Assembly: GCF_000373585.1 (NCBI RefSeq)
Contig: NZ_KB891910.1
Location: 1-63,052 of the forward strand
Length of the DNA: 63,052 nt
Source: Streptomyces sp. MspMP-M5
GTDB taxonomy: Bacteria; Actinomycetota; Actinomycetes; Streptomycetales; Streptomycetaceae
Direction: 5' to 3'
Positions 1 through 8,814 of the stretch are shown in pieces. The notes beneath the pieces were generated by a model. The model had not been told where the DNA came from. It ran no database searches and saw only the letters and a program-made list of their open reading frames with translations. How positions within the stretch are numbered: position 1 is the first letter of the stretch; the number at the start of each line of letters is the position of its first letter. The position numbers were made by a program, and so were the translations under genes.

Positions 1-213
1 ATCCTCGCGGTTCACAGCGTCCTCGCTGTGTGCCTCCCAAGCATGTTGGGAGGTCTTTCAAAGGAACCTCGTCCCAGCTTGTGCTGGAGACGGGGTATCA
101 ACATATCTGGCGTTGACTTTTGGCACGCTGTTGAGTTCTCAAGGAACGGACGCTTCCTTCGGCCTGCCCTCGCGGGCTTCCTCCGGGCGCTTCCCTTCGG
201 TCTTGCGTCTCCG

Positions 214-219
214 ACTCTA
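214..219 (-). promoter_or_regulatory. rrn promoter -10 element (TAGAGT), downstream copy
   Basis: Second TAGAGT on the minus strand within GGATCTGATAGAGTCGG, nearly identical to the copy at 284-289. It is the promoter closest to the leader. The -35 region is not recognisable by eye. Confidence 0.6.
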
Positions 220-283
220 TCAGATCCTTTCGGCTCCGATTTTCGCCGGTGCGGTCCGGCCTTTCGGCTTTCTCGCGGTTCCG

Positions 284-289
284 ACTCTA
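284..289 (-). promoter_or_regulatory. rrn promoter -10 element (TAGAGT)
   Basis: TAGAGT on the minus strand sits in a repeated context, GGATCTGCTAGAGTCGG, that recurs almost unchanged 70 bases downstream. Tandem TAGAGT promoters are usual for Streptomyces rrn operons. No good -35 hexamer is visible at 17-18 bases, which is also common for these growth-regulated promoters. Confidence 0.6.
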
Positions 290-393
290 GCAGATCCGTT
301 TTCGTTTCCGGCCGCTTCTCGGTGAGCAGCTTCCGGCTTCGAAATTCGGTTCCGATTTCCCGTCGGAGGGGTTTGCCTTTCGGCGTGGTCACT

Positions 394-423
394 ACTTTAG
401 CGGCTTTCCCTGACGGCTCATAA
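394..423 (-). promoter_or_regulatory. rrn promoter, most upstream of three
   Basis: On the minus strand a -35 hexamer TTATGA (418-423) is separated by 18 bases from a -10 hexamer TAAAGT (394-399). The position upstream of the rRNA leader and the fit to a housekeeping sigma-70-type promoter (HrdB class) support the call. Transcription would start near 387 and run left into 16S. Confidence 0.65.
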
Positions 424-573
424 TCGGGCCGTTCGGGTCGAATTTCGGCAACGCCAAAAGAGACCCGGTCAGGGAGTCGTTCAGAGTAGTGGTTTGTGCC
501 GCCTCGGGGGTACGCAGAAAGCGCTGCCCGGAACCAGCGGCTCGGGATACGTTAGGCGCTTGGCAGGGCAGAG

Positions 574-1224
574 TCAAGCAGTCGGGGCGCTGCGCCGCCT
601 GGGCACGTGGGGGCGGTAGGGGCTGACGGTGGGGTCACCGTCGATCCAGTAGCGCCACGGGTGTTCGGCGCCGTCGCCGCCGACGCCGGTGCGGGGGCCG
701 TTGCGCACGAGGCCGGGCCGGGCCGGGGTGCCCTGGAGGATCGTGATCGGGCTGCGGTCGGTGCCGCAGACGTCGGTGCCGTCCAGGGTGCGGTCGATGT
801 CCAGGGCGGTGGCCAGGCGGGCCGGGCCCTTGGCCAGTTCGTTGGTGTTGCGGGCCTTGGGGCGGCGGCCGGCCGCGAGCGGCGTACCGGTGAGGATCTC
901 GCCGGCGCGCAGCAGCACGGCGCCGGCCCTGCCCTCGGGGCCGCAGACCAGGTTGATGCTGAACCACATGCCGTAGATGAAGTAGACGTAGGCGTGGCCG
1001 GGCGGACCGTACATCGTGGCGTTGCGGGCGGTGCGGCCCCGGAAGGCGTGGGAACCCGGGTCGGACTCGCCGTCGTACGCCTCGACCTCGGTGAGGCGGA
1101 GCTCGATCGGGCCGGCGGGGCTGTGGCGTACCAGGATGCGGCCGAGGAGATCCGGGGCGACGTCCAGAACGGGGCGGTCGAAGAAGTCGCGCGGAAGAGG
1201 GGTGCGGTCCGGTACGTCCGTCAT
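574..1224 (-). CDS. mpg: DNA-3-methyladenine glycosylase, AAG/MPG family
   Basis: Monofunctional base-excision glycosylase that removes alkylated purines such as 3-methyladenine and hypoxanthine from DNA. The 216-residue protein has the usual family length. Residues 45-50 read TEVEAY, the strand carrying the catalytic glutamate, and YGPPGHAYVYFIYGM forms part of the nucleotide-flipping pocket. The ATG start precedes the conserved N-terminus (LARxLLG-like DLLGRILV). It stands alone, transcribed left towards the rrn promoters, with no visible partner gene. The C-terminal 20 residues are Arg/Pro rich and probably disordered. Cytoplasmic; the family call is secure. Confidence 0.93.
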   Translation of the reverse strand: MTDVPDRTPLPRDFFDRPVLDVAPDLLGRILVRHSPAGPIELRLTEVEAYDGESDPGSHAFRGRTARNATMYGPPGHAYVYFIYGMWFSINLVCGPEGRAGAVLLRAGEILTGTPLAAGRRPKARNTNELAKGPARLATALDIDRTLDGTDVCGTDRSPITILQGTPARPGLVRNGPRTGVGGDGAEHPWRYWIDGDPTVSPYRPHVPRRRSAPTA

Positions 1225-1378
1225 GCGTCCCGAGCGTAACCGAGGAGTCGTGGGTGGGCGGTGGGGCGATGTGGGGGTTGTGGAAAGCGCGATTCGGTCG
1301 ATCGGTTCGGGATGCGCAAGGATCTGGCCACGATCTGCCGGGTGGCTGGGGCGCGGGGTGCGTCAGGGGAGGACGAGC

Positions 1379-2161
1379 GTGGGGTTCAGGAAGTTGCTGG
1401 CGAGTCTGGGGGCCGGGGGCGCGTCCGTGGAGACGGTGCTCTTCGAGGAGAACGTGGTGCCCGGTGGCGTGGTGCAGGGAGAGGTACGAATCCAGGGCGG
1501 GTCGGTGCCGCAGGCGATCCAGGGGCTGTCCGTCGGGCTGCAGGCGCGGGTCGAGGCCGAGCGCGAAGAAGAGGAGGTCCGGCGGGACGTCGAGTTCAGC
1601 CGGCTGCGGCTGGGCGGGGCGTTCGAGGTGCGGGCGGGGGCCGTGCACACGGTGCCGTTCGGGCTGGAGATCCCCTGGGAGACGCCGGTCACCACGTTCC
1701 TCGGGCGTCCGCTGCACGGGATGGGCGTGGGGGTGACGACGGAGCTGGCGATCGCGCGGGCGGTCGACTCCAGTGATCTCGATCCGGTGCGGGTGCATCC
1801 GCTGCCGGCGCAGCAGGCGATCCTGGGCGCCTTCGAGCGGCTCGGGTTCCGGTTCGCGGCGGCCGATCTGGAGCAGGGGCGGATCCACGGGACGCGGCAG
1901 CGGCTGCCCTTCTATCAGGAGATCGAGTTCTCGGCGCCGCCGCAGTACCGGGGGCTGAGCGAGGTGGAGCTGTCCTTCGTGGCCGACGGCCGGGAGATGG
2001 ACGTGGTGCTGGAGATGGACAAGAAGCCGGGACTGTTCAGCGAGGGGTCGGACAGCTACCGGTCGTTCACGGTGGGGCTGCACGACTTCGAGGGGACCGA
2101 CTGGGCCGGATATCTCCACCAGTGGCTGGCCGAGGTCGGCGGGCGGCGCAACTGGCTCTAA
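1379..2161 (+). CDS. Spo0M-like sporulation-control protein (arrestin fold)
   Basis: A 260-residue protein of the Spo0M (SpoOM) family. In Bacillus the family affects sporulation onset; the molecular role in Streptomyces is not established. The N-terminus (KLLASLGAGGASVETVL) followed by GGVVQGEVRIQGG is typical, and the first 130 residues should form an arrestin-like beta sandwich. The sequence has no signal peptide or membrane segment. I chose GTG at 1379 because GGGGAGG at 1366-1372 sits six bases upstream; the frame stays open further upstream but without a ribosome site. The PEBP gene follows 42 bases later on the same strand. Confidence 0.8.
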   Translation: MGFRKLLASLGAGGASVETVLFEENVVPGGVVQGEVRIQGGSVPQAIQGLSVGLQARVEAEREEEEVRRDVEFSRLRLGGAFEVRAGAVHTVPFGLEIPWETPVTTFLGRPLHGMGVGVTTELAIARAVDSSDLDPVRVHPLPAQQAILGAFERLGFRFAAADLEQGRIHGTRQRLPFYQEIEFSAPPQYRGLSEVELSFVADGREMDVVLEMDKKPGLFSEGSDSYRSFTVGLHDFEGTDWAGYLHQWLAEVGGRRNWL

Positions 2162-2203
2162 CCTGGCCGGACGAAGTGTCAGCAAGCGACCAGGAGGTCC
2201 GAG

Positions 2204-2743
2204 GTGTCCGAGCTGAAGCGGCGGCCGCTCCCGCACGATTTCCATCCGCCGGTGGCGGAGTTCACGGTGGTGAGCGAGGAGGTGGAGCCGGGCGGGACGC
2301 TGCGGTCGGAGCAGGTCCACGCCGGCGGGAACCGTTCGCCGCAGCTGCGGTGGGAGGGCGCTCCCGCGGGGACCAGGAGCTACGCCGTCACCTGCTACGA
2401 CCCGGACGCGCCGACCGGCAGCGGGTTCTGGCACTGGGTGCTGTTCGACATCCCGGCGTCGGTGACGGAGCTGCCGGCCGGGGCGGGCAGCGGTGACATG
2501 AAGGGGCTCCCGGAGGGGGCCGTGCACGCCCGTAACGACTACGGGACGCGGGACTTCGGGGGCGCCGCGCCGCCGCCCGGCGACGGGCCGCACCGCTATG
2601 TGTTCACCGTCTACGCGGTGGACCAGGAGAAGCTGGGGCCGGACGCGGACGCCTCGCCCGCGGTGGTCGGCTTCAACCTGCGGTTCCACACGATCGGGCG
2701 GGCGCAGCTGGTCGGCGAGTACGAGGTGCCCGCCGCCGGCTAG
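2204..2743 (+). CDS. YbhB/YbcL-type PEBP (Raf kinase inhibitor-like) protein
   Basis: Small cytoplasmic phosphatidylethanolamine-binding-protein homologue, 179 residues. The signature DPDAPTGSGFWHWV lies near residues 66-79 and a conserved GPHRYVFTVYAVD segment near 128-140; these line the anion pocket in bacterial YbhB proteins. The natural ligand in bacteria is unknown. The GTG start at 2204 has AGGAGG at 2192-2197. It follows the Spo0M-like gene by 42 bases and may share its transcript. Nothing is unusual in length or composition. Confidence 0.9.
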   Translation: MSELKRRPLPHDFHPPVAEFTVVSEEVEPGGTLRSEQVHAGGNRSPQLRWEGAPAGTRSYAVTCYDPDAPTGSGFWHWVLFDIPASVTELPAGAGSGDMKGLPEGAVHARNDYGTRDFGGAAPPPGDGPHRYVFTVYAVDQEKLGPDADASPAVVGFNLRFHTIGRAQLVGEYEVPAAG

Positions 2744-3217
2744 GCAGGCCGGGCCCGTCGGACGCATCGGCCCCGTCGGGCCCGGGAGAAATGCGTTGCG
2801 CCCCGGTGTTTCCGCCGCGCACAGTGGTATCCGTACCGCCGCCTCCGCGAGGTGGCGGGCAGCCGGTACCGCGGTGGCGGGAGCGCCGGGGCGCTGGTGT
2901 GTGCGCCCACTCCCCCATGTCCCAAGGGCATGGCAGGTGTTCCCGGTCCCCGGCCGGAGTCCCGCGTGCCGGGACGTCCGCGTCGGCTGTCGTTCGCTCC
3001 GGGTTCCGTGTGTCACGGGGGTCGGAACCCGGAGCGCACTCTCTTTCCGCGCTGCTCGCGCGTGCCCGCCGCCGTTGCGGCACACCTGTTCTTCATGCGG
3101 TGTCCACCCGCCATTTCCCTTGTGGCACACGGAAATTGCGTTGTCCGGGAAATACCTGCCCCTGCACAGTGGAGCCACTTCGCCACGGGGGCGATCGGGG
3201 TCCGGGAGGTGGACGGG
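2744..3217. other. 474-base intergenic region with one long stem-loop
   Basis: No reading frame with convincing codon use lies here. The clearest structure is a 13-bp stem, 2996-3008 with 3025-3037 (CGCTCCGGGTTCC paired with GGAACCCGGAGCG) and a 16-base loop. It could end the PEBP transcript, although it is 250 bases downstream. An AT-richer stretch at about 3110-3160 may hold the promoter of the HNH gene, but I see no clear hexamers. Confidence 0.4.
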
Positions 3218-3721
3218 ATGCGCGAGACGCTGGTGCTGAATGCGAGCTTCGAGCCGCTGGCGACGGTGTCGCTGCGGCGCGCGGTGGTGCTGGTCATGCA
3301 GGACAAGGCGGTCGTCGAGCACGCCCACCCTGGGCTGCGGATCCGGGCGGCGTCGGTGGATGTGCCGGTGCCGCGGGTGATCAGGCTCAGCAGATACGTC
3401 CGGGTGCCGTTCCGAAGACAGGCGCCGTGGTCCCGGCGCGGGGTGCTCGCGCGTGACCAGCACAGATGCGCGTACTGCGGGAAGCGGGCGACGACCGTGG
3501 ACCACGTGGTGCCGCGGTCGCACGGCGGCGGGGACACCTGGCTGAATACCGTCGCCTCCTGCTCGGAGGACAACCACCGCAAGGCGGACCGGACGCCCGA
3601 GCAGGCGGGGATGCGGCTGCTCCGGCGGCCGTTCGTCCCGACGCCGGCGGATGCGCTGGTGTCGGCCCTGGGGGTGTCCGTGCGGGACGAGCTGCCGGAG
3701 TGGCTGGCGCTCCCGGCCTAG
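3218..3721 (+). CDS. HNH endonuclease domain protein
   Basis: A 167-residue protein with an HNH nuclease fold in its second half. The key segment is CAYCGKRATTVDHVVPRSHGG, a zinc knuckle Cys pair followed by the DH of the HNH motif; the closing elements are a Trp-Leu-Asn and a Cys...Asn...Lys near residues 108-125. The first 80 residues (starting MRETLVLNASFEPL) match the N-terminal extension typical of this actinobacterial subfamily. I chose ATG 3218 because it begins that conserved sequence and has GGGAGGTGG just upstream. No methylase or toxin partner is next to it, so its biological role is unknown. Confidence 0.85.
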   Translation: MRETLVLNASFEPLATVSLRRAVVLVMQDKAVVEHAHPGLRIRAASVDVPVPRVIRLSRYVRVPFRRQAPWSRRGVLARDQHRCAYCGKRATTVDHVVPRSHGGGDTWLNTVASCSEDNHRKADRTPEQAGMRLLRRPFVPTPADALVSALGVSVRDELPEWLALPA

Positions 3722-3773
3722 GGCGCTTCTGACGAGTGAGCCCGGAGGGCCGGCCGCCGTCGTCCAACTCGTC

Positions 3774-4541
3774 CTAATGCAGGAGGAGTTGGACGATGGC
3801 CACCAGCCCCACCGCGACGATCACGGCGCGCAGGGCGATCGGGGGCAGGCGGCGGCCGATCCTGGCGCCTATCTGGCCGCCGAGCGCGGAGGCGACCGCG
3901 ATCAGGGCGACCGCGGTCCAGTCGAAGTGGGCGACGAAGAGGAAGAAGACCGCCGCGACGGCGTTCACGAGGGCGGTGAGGACGTTCTTGAGGGCGTTGA
4001 TGCGCTGGAGGTCGTCGCTGAGCAGGACGCCCATCAGGGACAGGTAGATGATGCCCTGGGCGGCGCCGAAGTAGCCGCCGTAGACGCTGGCCAGCAGCAG
4101 GCCCGCGAGGAGTCCGAGGCCGCCGTCGCGGTGGCCGGTGGTGCCGTTGCGGGCGCGGCGGGCGCGGACCGCGGCGGCGAGCCGGGGCTGGGCGACGACG
4201 AGGACGAGGGCCACGGCGATCAGGCCGGGGACGACCGCCTTGAAGGCGCCGGACGGCAGCGCCAGCAGCAGGACGGCGCCAGCCAGGCCGCCGATGACGG
4301 CGGCGACTGCGAAGCGCAGCACCCGGCTTCCCTGGCCGCGCAGTTCACGGCGGTACCCTATTGCGCCGCTGATCGAACCGGGCACCAGGCCAAGGGAGTT
4401 GGAGACGTTGGCGGTCACTGGCGGGAGGCCGACGGCGAGCAGGACGGGGAAGGTGATCAGGGTGCCGGAACCGACGATGGTGTTGATGGTGCCGGCGCCC
4501 AGGCCGGCGGCGAAGACTGCGACTGCTTCCCAGGGGGACAA
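3774..4541 (-). CDS. TSUP (TauE/SafE) family membrane permease
   Basis: Multi-helix inner-membrane permease of the TauE/SafE family, which moves sulfite, sulfonates or other organic anions; the substrate cannot be told from sequence. About eight hydrophobic segments span the 255 residues. The motif GAGTINTIVGSGTLITFP near the N-terminus and a related GGYFGAAQGI repeat near residue 145 are typical. Start choice: TTG at 4547 is directly abutted by GAGGAG (4548-4553), with no spacer, while the in-frame TTG at 4541 has the ideal six-base spacing, so I prefer 4541. A 19-bp hairpin lies immediately upstream. Convergent with the HNH gene. Confidence 0.88.
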   Translation of the reverse strand: MSPWEAVAVFAAGLGAGTINTIVGSGTLITFPVLLAVGLPPVTANVSNSLGLVPGSISGAIGYRRELRGQGSRVLRFAVAAVIGGLAGAVLLLALPSGAFKAVVPGLIAVALVLVVAQPRLAAAVRARRARNGTTGHRDGGLGLLAGLLLASVYGGYFGAAQGIIYLSLMGVLLSDDLQRINALKNVLTALVNAVAAVFFLFVAHFDWTAVALIAVASALGGQIGARIGRRLPPIALRAVIVAVGLVAIVQLLLH

Positions 4542-4557
4542 GTCCAACTCCTCACGT

Positions 4558-4605
4558 GATCAGGGTTGCCTCCTCGCCCTTGAGGTCGAGGAGGCAACCC
4601 TGATC
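4558..4605 (-). terminator. perfect 19-bp stem-loop between the SPFH and TSUP genes
   Basis: GATCAGGGTTGCCTCCTCG (4558-4576) pairs perfectly with 4587-4605 around a 10-base loop. It lies 23 bases after the SPFH stop and only four bases before the ribosome site of the TSUP gene, both on the minus strand. No U-tract follows. It can be a factor-independent terminator of the SPFH operon, or an attenuator or stabilising hairpin in the TSUP 5' leader. Confidence 0.75.
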
Positions 4606-4627
4606 ATGCACGAGGGGTGATGCGGCG

Positions 4628-5566
4628 TCAGTCGATCGGGGGTGCCTGGCGCTCGGGGCCGCCGCCGGGCTTGGGGATGGTGGCGCCGCCGGCGGGGTTG
4701 AAGTTGCCGATGGCGCCGCCGAGGCCCTTGAGCGCGTCGCCGATCTCGCTGGGGACGATCCAGAGCTTGTTGGCGTCGCCCTCGGCGATCTTCGGGAGCA
4801 TCTGGAGGTACTGGTACGACAGCAGCTTCTGGTCCGGGTCGCCGGCGTGGATGGACTCGAAGACCACCCGGATCGCCTGGGCCTCGCCCTCGGCACGCAG
4901 GGCCGCGGCCTTGGCCTCACCCTCGGCGCGCAGGATCGCGGACTGCTTCTGGCCCTCGGCGGTGAGGATCTCGGACTGCCGGACACCTTCGGCCTGGAGG
5001 ATGGCGGCGCGCTTGTCGCGGTCGGCGCGCATCTGCTTCTCCATCGAGTCCTGGATGGAGGTGGGCGGCTCGATCGCCTTGAGTTCGACGCGGTTGACGC
5101 GGATGCCCCACTTGCCGGTGGCCTCGTCGAGGACGCCGCGCAGCGCCGCGTTGATCTCCTCGCGGGAGGTCAGGGTGCGTTCGAGGTCCATGCCGCCGAT
5201 GATGTTGCGGAGGGTGGTGACGGTCAGCTGCTCGATCGCCTGGATGTAGCTGGCGACTTCGTAGGTGGCGGCGCGGGCGTCGGTGACCTGGTAGTAGATG
5301 ACGGTGTCGATGTTGACGACGAGGTTGTCCTGCGTGATCACCGGCTGCGGCGGGAACGGCACGACCTGTTCGCGGAGGTCGATGCGGTTGCGGATGGTGT
5401 CGATGAACGGGACGACGATGTTCAGGCCGGCGTTGAGGGTGCGGGTGTAGCGGCCGAACCGCTCGACGATGGCGGCACTGGCCTGGGGAATGACCTGGAT
5501 CGTCTTGATGAGTGCGATGAACACGAGCACCACCAGGATGATCAGGACGATGATGATCGGTTCCAC
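4628..5566 (-). CDS. SPFH/Band 7 membrane protein (paraslipin/QmcA type)
   Basis: A 312-residue membrane-microdomain scaffold. One N-terminal transmembrane helix (residues 3-22, isoleucine/leucine/valine rich) is followed by the SPFH domain starting IPQASAAIVERFGRY and a coiled coil rich in AEG repeats (about residues 185-235). The C-terminal tail is Gly/Pro rich. Proteins of this class form large rings at the membrane and often work with an NfeD partner; here nfeD lies directly upstream in the same direction, 99 bases away. The GTG start at 5566 begins the hydrophobic helix and follows a GGGAG element. Confidence 0.92.
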   Translation of the reverse strand: MEPIIIVLIILVVLVFIALIKTIQVIPQASAAIVERFGRYTRTLNAGLNIVVPFIDTIRNRIDLREQVVPFPPQPVITQDNLVVNIDTVIYYQVTDARAATYEVASYIQAIEQLTVTTLRNIIGGMDLERTLTSREEINAALRGVLDEATGKWGIRVNRVELKAIEPPTSIQDSMEKQMRADRDKRAAILQAEGVRQSEILTAEGQKQSAILRAEGEAKAAALRAEGEAQAIRVVFESIHAGDPDQKLLSYQYLQMLPKIAEGDANKLWIVPSEIGDALKGLGGAIGNFNPAGGATIPKPGGGPERQAPPID

Positions 5567-5665
5567 AGCGGCTCCCGTGCCCTTCGTTGCTGGTCCGTCC
5601 GGCCGCGGCCGGCTTTGTGGTTGATCAGTCTTTCAGAGGTGCGGGGCGTCGCGCATCGGGTTCGG

Positions 5666-6091
5666 TCAGATGACGAGGGCGGTGGCGCCGTCGATCTCCA
5701 CCACGTCGACCTGCTGGCCGGGTTCGTAGACGTGGTCGCCGTCGAGCGCGCGGGCGGACCAGATCTCCCCGGCGAGTTTGATGCGGCCGCCGTCGCCGCC
5801 GTCGACCCGCTCCAGGACGGTGGCGGTCCGCCCCTTCAGGGCGTCGATGCCGGAGGCGAGGCGGGGGCTCTGGCCTCGGTGGCGGTTGGCGATCGGCCGG
5901 ACGACGGCGATCAGCGCGACGGACACCGCCACGAACACCAGGACCTGTGGCACGGTGCCGCCACCGAGCGCTGCGGTGACGGCACCGGCGACGGCGCCGA
6001 CCGCGAACATCCCGAATTCGGGCATCGCGGTCACGACGAGCGGAATACCCAGTCCTACGGCGGCGATCAGCCACCACACCCATGGATCCAC
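5666..6091 (-). CDS. NfeD-family membrane protein
   Basis: A 141-residue partner of SPFH proteins. Two to three transmembrane segments occupy residues 5-70, and residues 80-141 form the OB-fold NfeD domain (LKGRTATVLERV, then GEIWSARALDGDHVYEPGQQVDVVEIDG), a typical short NfeD1b C-terminus. It lacks the ClpP-like protease domain of long NfeD proteins. It is co-directional with the SPFH gene 99 bases downstream, the normal arrangement. The start is GTG at 6091, with no strong ribosome site. Confidence 0.88.
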   Translation of the reverse strand: MDPWVWWLIAAVGLGIPLVVTAMPEFGMFAVGAVAGAVTAALGGGTVPQVLVFVAVSVALIAVVRPIANRHRGQSPRLASGIDALKGRTATVLERVDGGDGGRIKLAGEIWSARALDGDHVYEPGQQVDVVEIDGATALVI

Positions 6092-6153
6092 GGGCTCATG
6101 GTAGGTCCGCCGGGCGGCCCGGGGACAGGGCGCGACAGGTCAGTGGCGGCTCG

Positions 6154-6948
<795 letters not shown>

Positions 6949-7056
6949 GAGCGCACTGTCTCCCATTGCTTCTCGGTCGTCGTGTGCGCCTGTAGGCGCA
7001 GCCCCCCTGCAAACCTACGCCACTCGCTGTCAGTGCTGTTCCCTAGGCTGGGGGCC

Positions 7057-7872
7057 ATGCTCGACGAACCTCGCTCAGGACGGCTGGCGGCATGGGGAAA
7101 TGCCCTTTTGGCCGGACTTGTCTCACCTGATGACGCCGCACACCGGATCGCGGACGACGACGCCGTCCATCGCGTCTCGGGCCTGCCCGGGGAGGACGGC
7201 CCGGTCGGCCTGACGCTCGCGCTGGGGCGGCTGCGGACGCTCGGCGCGATCGGCCTGCGGGTGGCCCTGCCGGTGCCGGGGCATCCGCTGGGCCTGAGCG
7301 GCCCGCCGGAGTTCAACGCGCGGGCACTGGAGGCCGGGGAGGCGGTGCTCGCCCAGGGCGCCGGGCTGGGCCTGGTCCCGGAGGTCCATGAGGCGGGCCC
7401 CGAGGGCGCCGCCGCACCCGACGTGCATGTCGAGGTGGTCTGGCACTGTCTGCCGGCGCGGGAGGCGCCGCCGTCCGATGTGCCGTCGCTGGGCGAGGCC
7501 GAGCGGGAGCTGGCGGAGGCGCTGCGGGAGGCGACGGAGGTGCTCTCCCGGCTGGACGTGGGCGGCTCCGGCCCGGTGGCGGACGCGGCGCTGGCCGCGT
7601 ATCGGGCGCGGGCGGAGGCCGGCCGGCAGCTGCTGGCGCCGGGCTATCCGCCGCGGGCGGTGCGGGTGCTGGAGCTGGCCCAGCGGGTGGGCGCGCTGAT
7701 CGGCATCGCCCGGGGCGCGGGCGGGGGCGGCCGGGAGCACGGTGCGGCGGTCAGCTCGTCGGAGATCGCGGCCCGTGCCGAGGCGCTGCGGCCGGTGGAG
7801 CGAACGGCCCGCCGGGCGCAGGTGGCGGCGTACAACTCCGCGGTGGAGGAGTGGGAGCGACGCCGGGGGTGA
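7057..7872 (+). CDS. conserved actinobacterial protein of unknown function
   Basis: A 271-residue protein that I do not assign to a functional family. It has no signal peptide, no transmembrane segment and no recognised catalytic motif. The sequence is Ala/Glu/Arg rich with predicted helices, especially in the last third (ELAQRVGALIGIARGA, then EALRPVERTARRAQVAAYNSA). Codon use is typical of the neighbourhood, which supports a genuine gene. ATG 7057 is the first start matching the coding signal, in a short gap divergent from the ABC ATPase gene. A strong bidirectional terminator follows at 7882-7914. Confidence 0.75.
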   Translation: MLDEPRSGRLAAWGNALLAGLVSPDDAAHRIADDDAVHRVSGLPGEDGPVGLTLALGRLRTLGAIGLRVALPVPGHPLGLSGPPEFNARALEAGEAVLAQGAGLGLVPEVHEAGPEGAAAPDVHVEVVWHCLPAREAPPSDVPSLGEAERELAEALREATEVLSRLDVGGSGPVADAALAAYRARAEAGRQLLAPGYPPRAVRVLELAQRVGALIGIARGAGGGGREHGAAVSSSEIAARAEALRPVERTARRAQVAAYNSAVEEWERRRG

Positions 7873-7881
7873 GACGGCAGA

Positions 7882-7914
7882 GGTCCCGCCGGCCATGGCG
7901 CGGCCGGCGGGACC
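7882..7914. terminator. bidirectional terminator hairpin
   Basis: A perfect 13-bp stem, GGTCCCGCCGGCC (7882-7894) with 7902-7914, and a seven-base loop. It lies 10 bases after the unknown gene on the plus strand and 65 bases after the chaplin gene on the minus strand, so it can end both convergent transcripts. Confidence 0.8.
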
Positions 7915-7979
7915 CGGAGAGAGAGCCGGGGCGGAAGTGCCCTGGGCGGCCCGGGAGTTGAGCCCGGGGCCGGGTGGCG

Positions 7980-8225
7980 TCAGTTGTTGACGGCCGGGTT
8001 GCCGAAGGCCGGGTTGAGGATGCCCACGACGTTGACGCTGTTGCCGCTGACGTTCGCGGGGATGTGCACCGGGGTCTGGACGACGTTGCCCGAGCCGGCG
8101 CCAGGGGAGTTCACGGCCTCGCCCTTGGCGTGCCCGCCGTCGTGGGCGAACGCCGAACCGGCGGCGGCACCGACGGCCAGACCGGTGGTGGCAAGGACAA
8201 GGGCGGCCTTTTTGACGCTGTTCAT
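7980..8225 (-). CDS. short chaplin without cysteines (ChpE-like)
   Basis: Secreted hydrophobic surface protein, 81 residues. A Sec signal peptide ends near AFA-HDGG (residues about 1-28); the mature part is one chaplin domain with GNVVQTPVHIPANVSGNSVN and VGILNPAFGN. Chaplins assemble into amyloid-like films that lower surface tension and let aerial hyphae emerge. Both domain cysteines usually found in short chaplins are absent (Ser and Ala instead), which in S. coelicolor is the hallmark of ChpE. The ATG at 8225 starts a proper signal peptide and has GTGAGGATC upstream. It lies next to a second chaplin and shares its direction. Confidence 0.9.
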   Translation of the reverse strand: MNSVKKAALVLATTGLAVGAAAGSAFAHDGGHAKGEAVNSPGAGSGNVVQTPVHIPANVSGNSVNVVGILNPAFGNPAVNN

Positions 8226-8281
8226 GGTGGCGTGATCCTCACGTGGTGGCACTGGGCCGGAATGACGGTGGTTGTGGAGAG

Positions 8282-8320
8282 CGGACCGGCCGCACGGCCA
8301 GGGCTGGCGGGGCCGGTCCG
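8282..8320. terminator. stem-loop between the two chaplin genes
   Basis: CGGACCGGCC (8282-8291) pairs perfectly with GGCCGGTCCG (8311-8320); the 19-base loop can form a small inner hairpin. It is 68 bases past the stop of the upstream chaplin on the minus strand and 57 bases before the start of the next, so the two chaplins are probably separate transcription units. Confidence 0.6.
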
Positions 8321-8388
8321 GGTGACCCGCGCGGCCCGGCGAAGGGCCCGGCGCAGGGGTCAGGGGGTCGGAGCGGGCGCTCCGACGG

Positions 8389-8631
8389 TCAGTCGTTGAC
8401 GCAGGTGTTGCCGAAGGTCGGGTTGAGCAGGCCGACCACGGAGATGGTGTTGCCGCAGGCGTTCACGGGAATGTGGACCGGCGCCTGGACGACGTTGCCC
8501 GACAGAACGCCCGGGGACTGCACCGCGGCACCCTGGGACTGCGGGGTGTGCGCGGAGGCGGCGCCGGCGCCCGCCAGGACGAGCCCGGCCCCCGCCATCG
8601 TGATGGCCGCAACCCGCTTGATGTTCTTCAC
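8389..8631 (-). CDS. short chaplin with two cysteines
   Basis: An 80-residue secreted chaplin. The signal peptide (KNIKRVAAITMAGAGLVLAG, cleavage near ASA-HTPQ) leads into one chaplin domain, GNVVQAPVHIPVNACGNTIS, then GLLNPTFGNTCVND. The two Cys (in NACGN and NTCVN) probably form the intramolecular disulfide seen in ChpD/F/G/H-type chaplins. The GTG start at 8631 has GAGGAG about eight bases upstream. It lies downstream of a two-component system read in the same direction, and 163 bases before a Cys-less chaplin. Confidence 0.92.
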   Translation of the reverse strand: MKNIKRVAAITMAGAGLVLAGAGAASAHTPQSQGAAVQSPGVLSGNVVQAPVHIPVNACGNTISVVGLLNPTFGNTCVND

Positions 8632-8814
8632 TTCTCTTGCTCCTCGTTGCCGATGCCGTGGCCAGCCGCCACGACTGCACTGGGAAACGGCCCGGCACGG
8701 AGCTGGGATACGCCAAACGGGCTACGTATACACGACAGTATGAATCCGGGATCTCCGAGGCGACGTTCGGCTAATCGTTCTGATACCTCATCAGTAGGCC
8801 CGCTCCCCCGCGAT

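Larger units (their letters stand above)
1..387 (-). ncRNA. pre-16S rRNA leader of an rrn operon (16S gene is off the left edge)
   Basis: Read on the minus strand this is the conserved actinobacterial leader between the rrn promoters and 16S rRNA. The block at 122-140 reads GAGAACTCAACAGCGTGCC, which I recognise from Streptomyces rrn leaders. Three stem-loops follow towards the left edge: about 67-95, 33-53 (CCTCCCAA paired with TTGGGAGG) and 13-30 (CACAGCG paired with CGCTGTG). Such structures normally serve antitermination and RNase III processing. By comparison with remembered Streptomyces leaders, mature 16S should start roughly 100 bases beyond position 1. No protein gene is supported here. 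Confidence 0.85.

Noticed and set aside
635..3577. 980-codon open frame on the minus strand across several plus-strand genes
   Set aside because: It lies antisense to genes with clear domains and SD sites, and its product is Arg/Pro/Ala/His low complexity, as expected from high GC content.
8632..8814. Sigma-BldN type promoter upstream of the chaplin gene
   Set aside because: I could not find the expected hexamers at the right spacing; only a short CTGAT/ATCAG dyad (8780-8794) is present.
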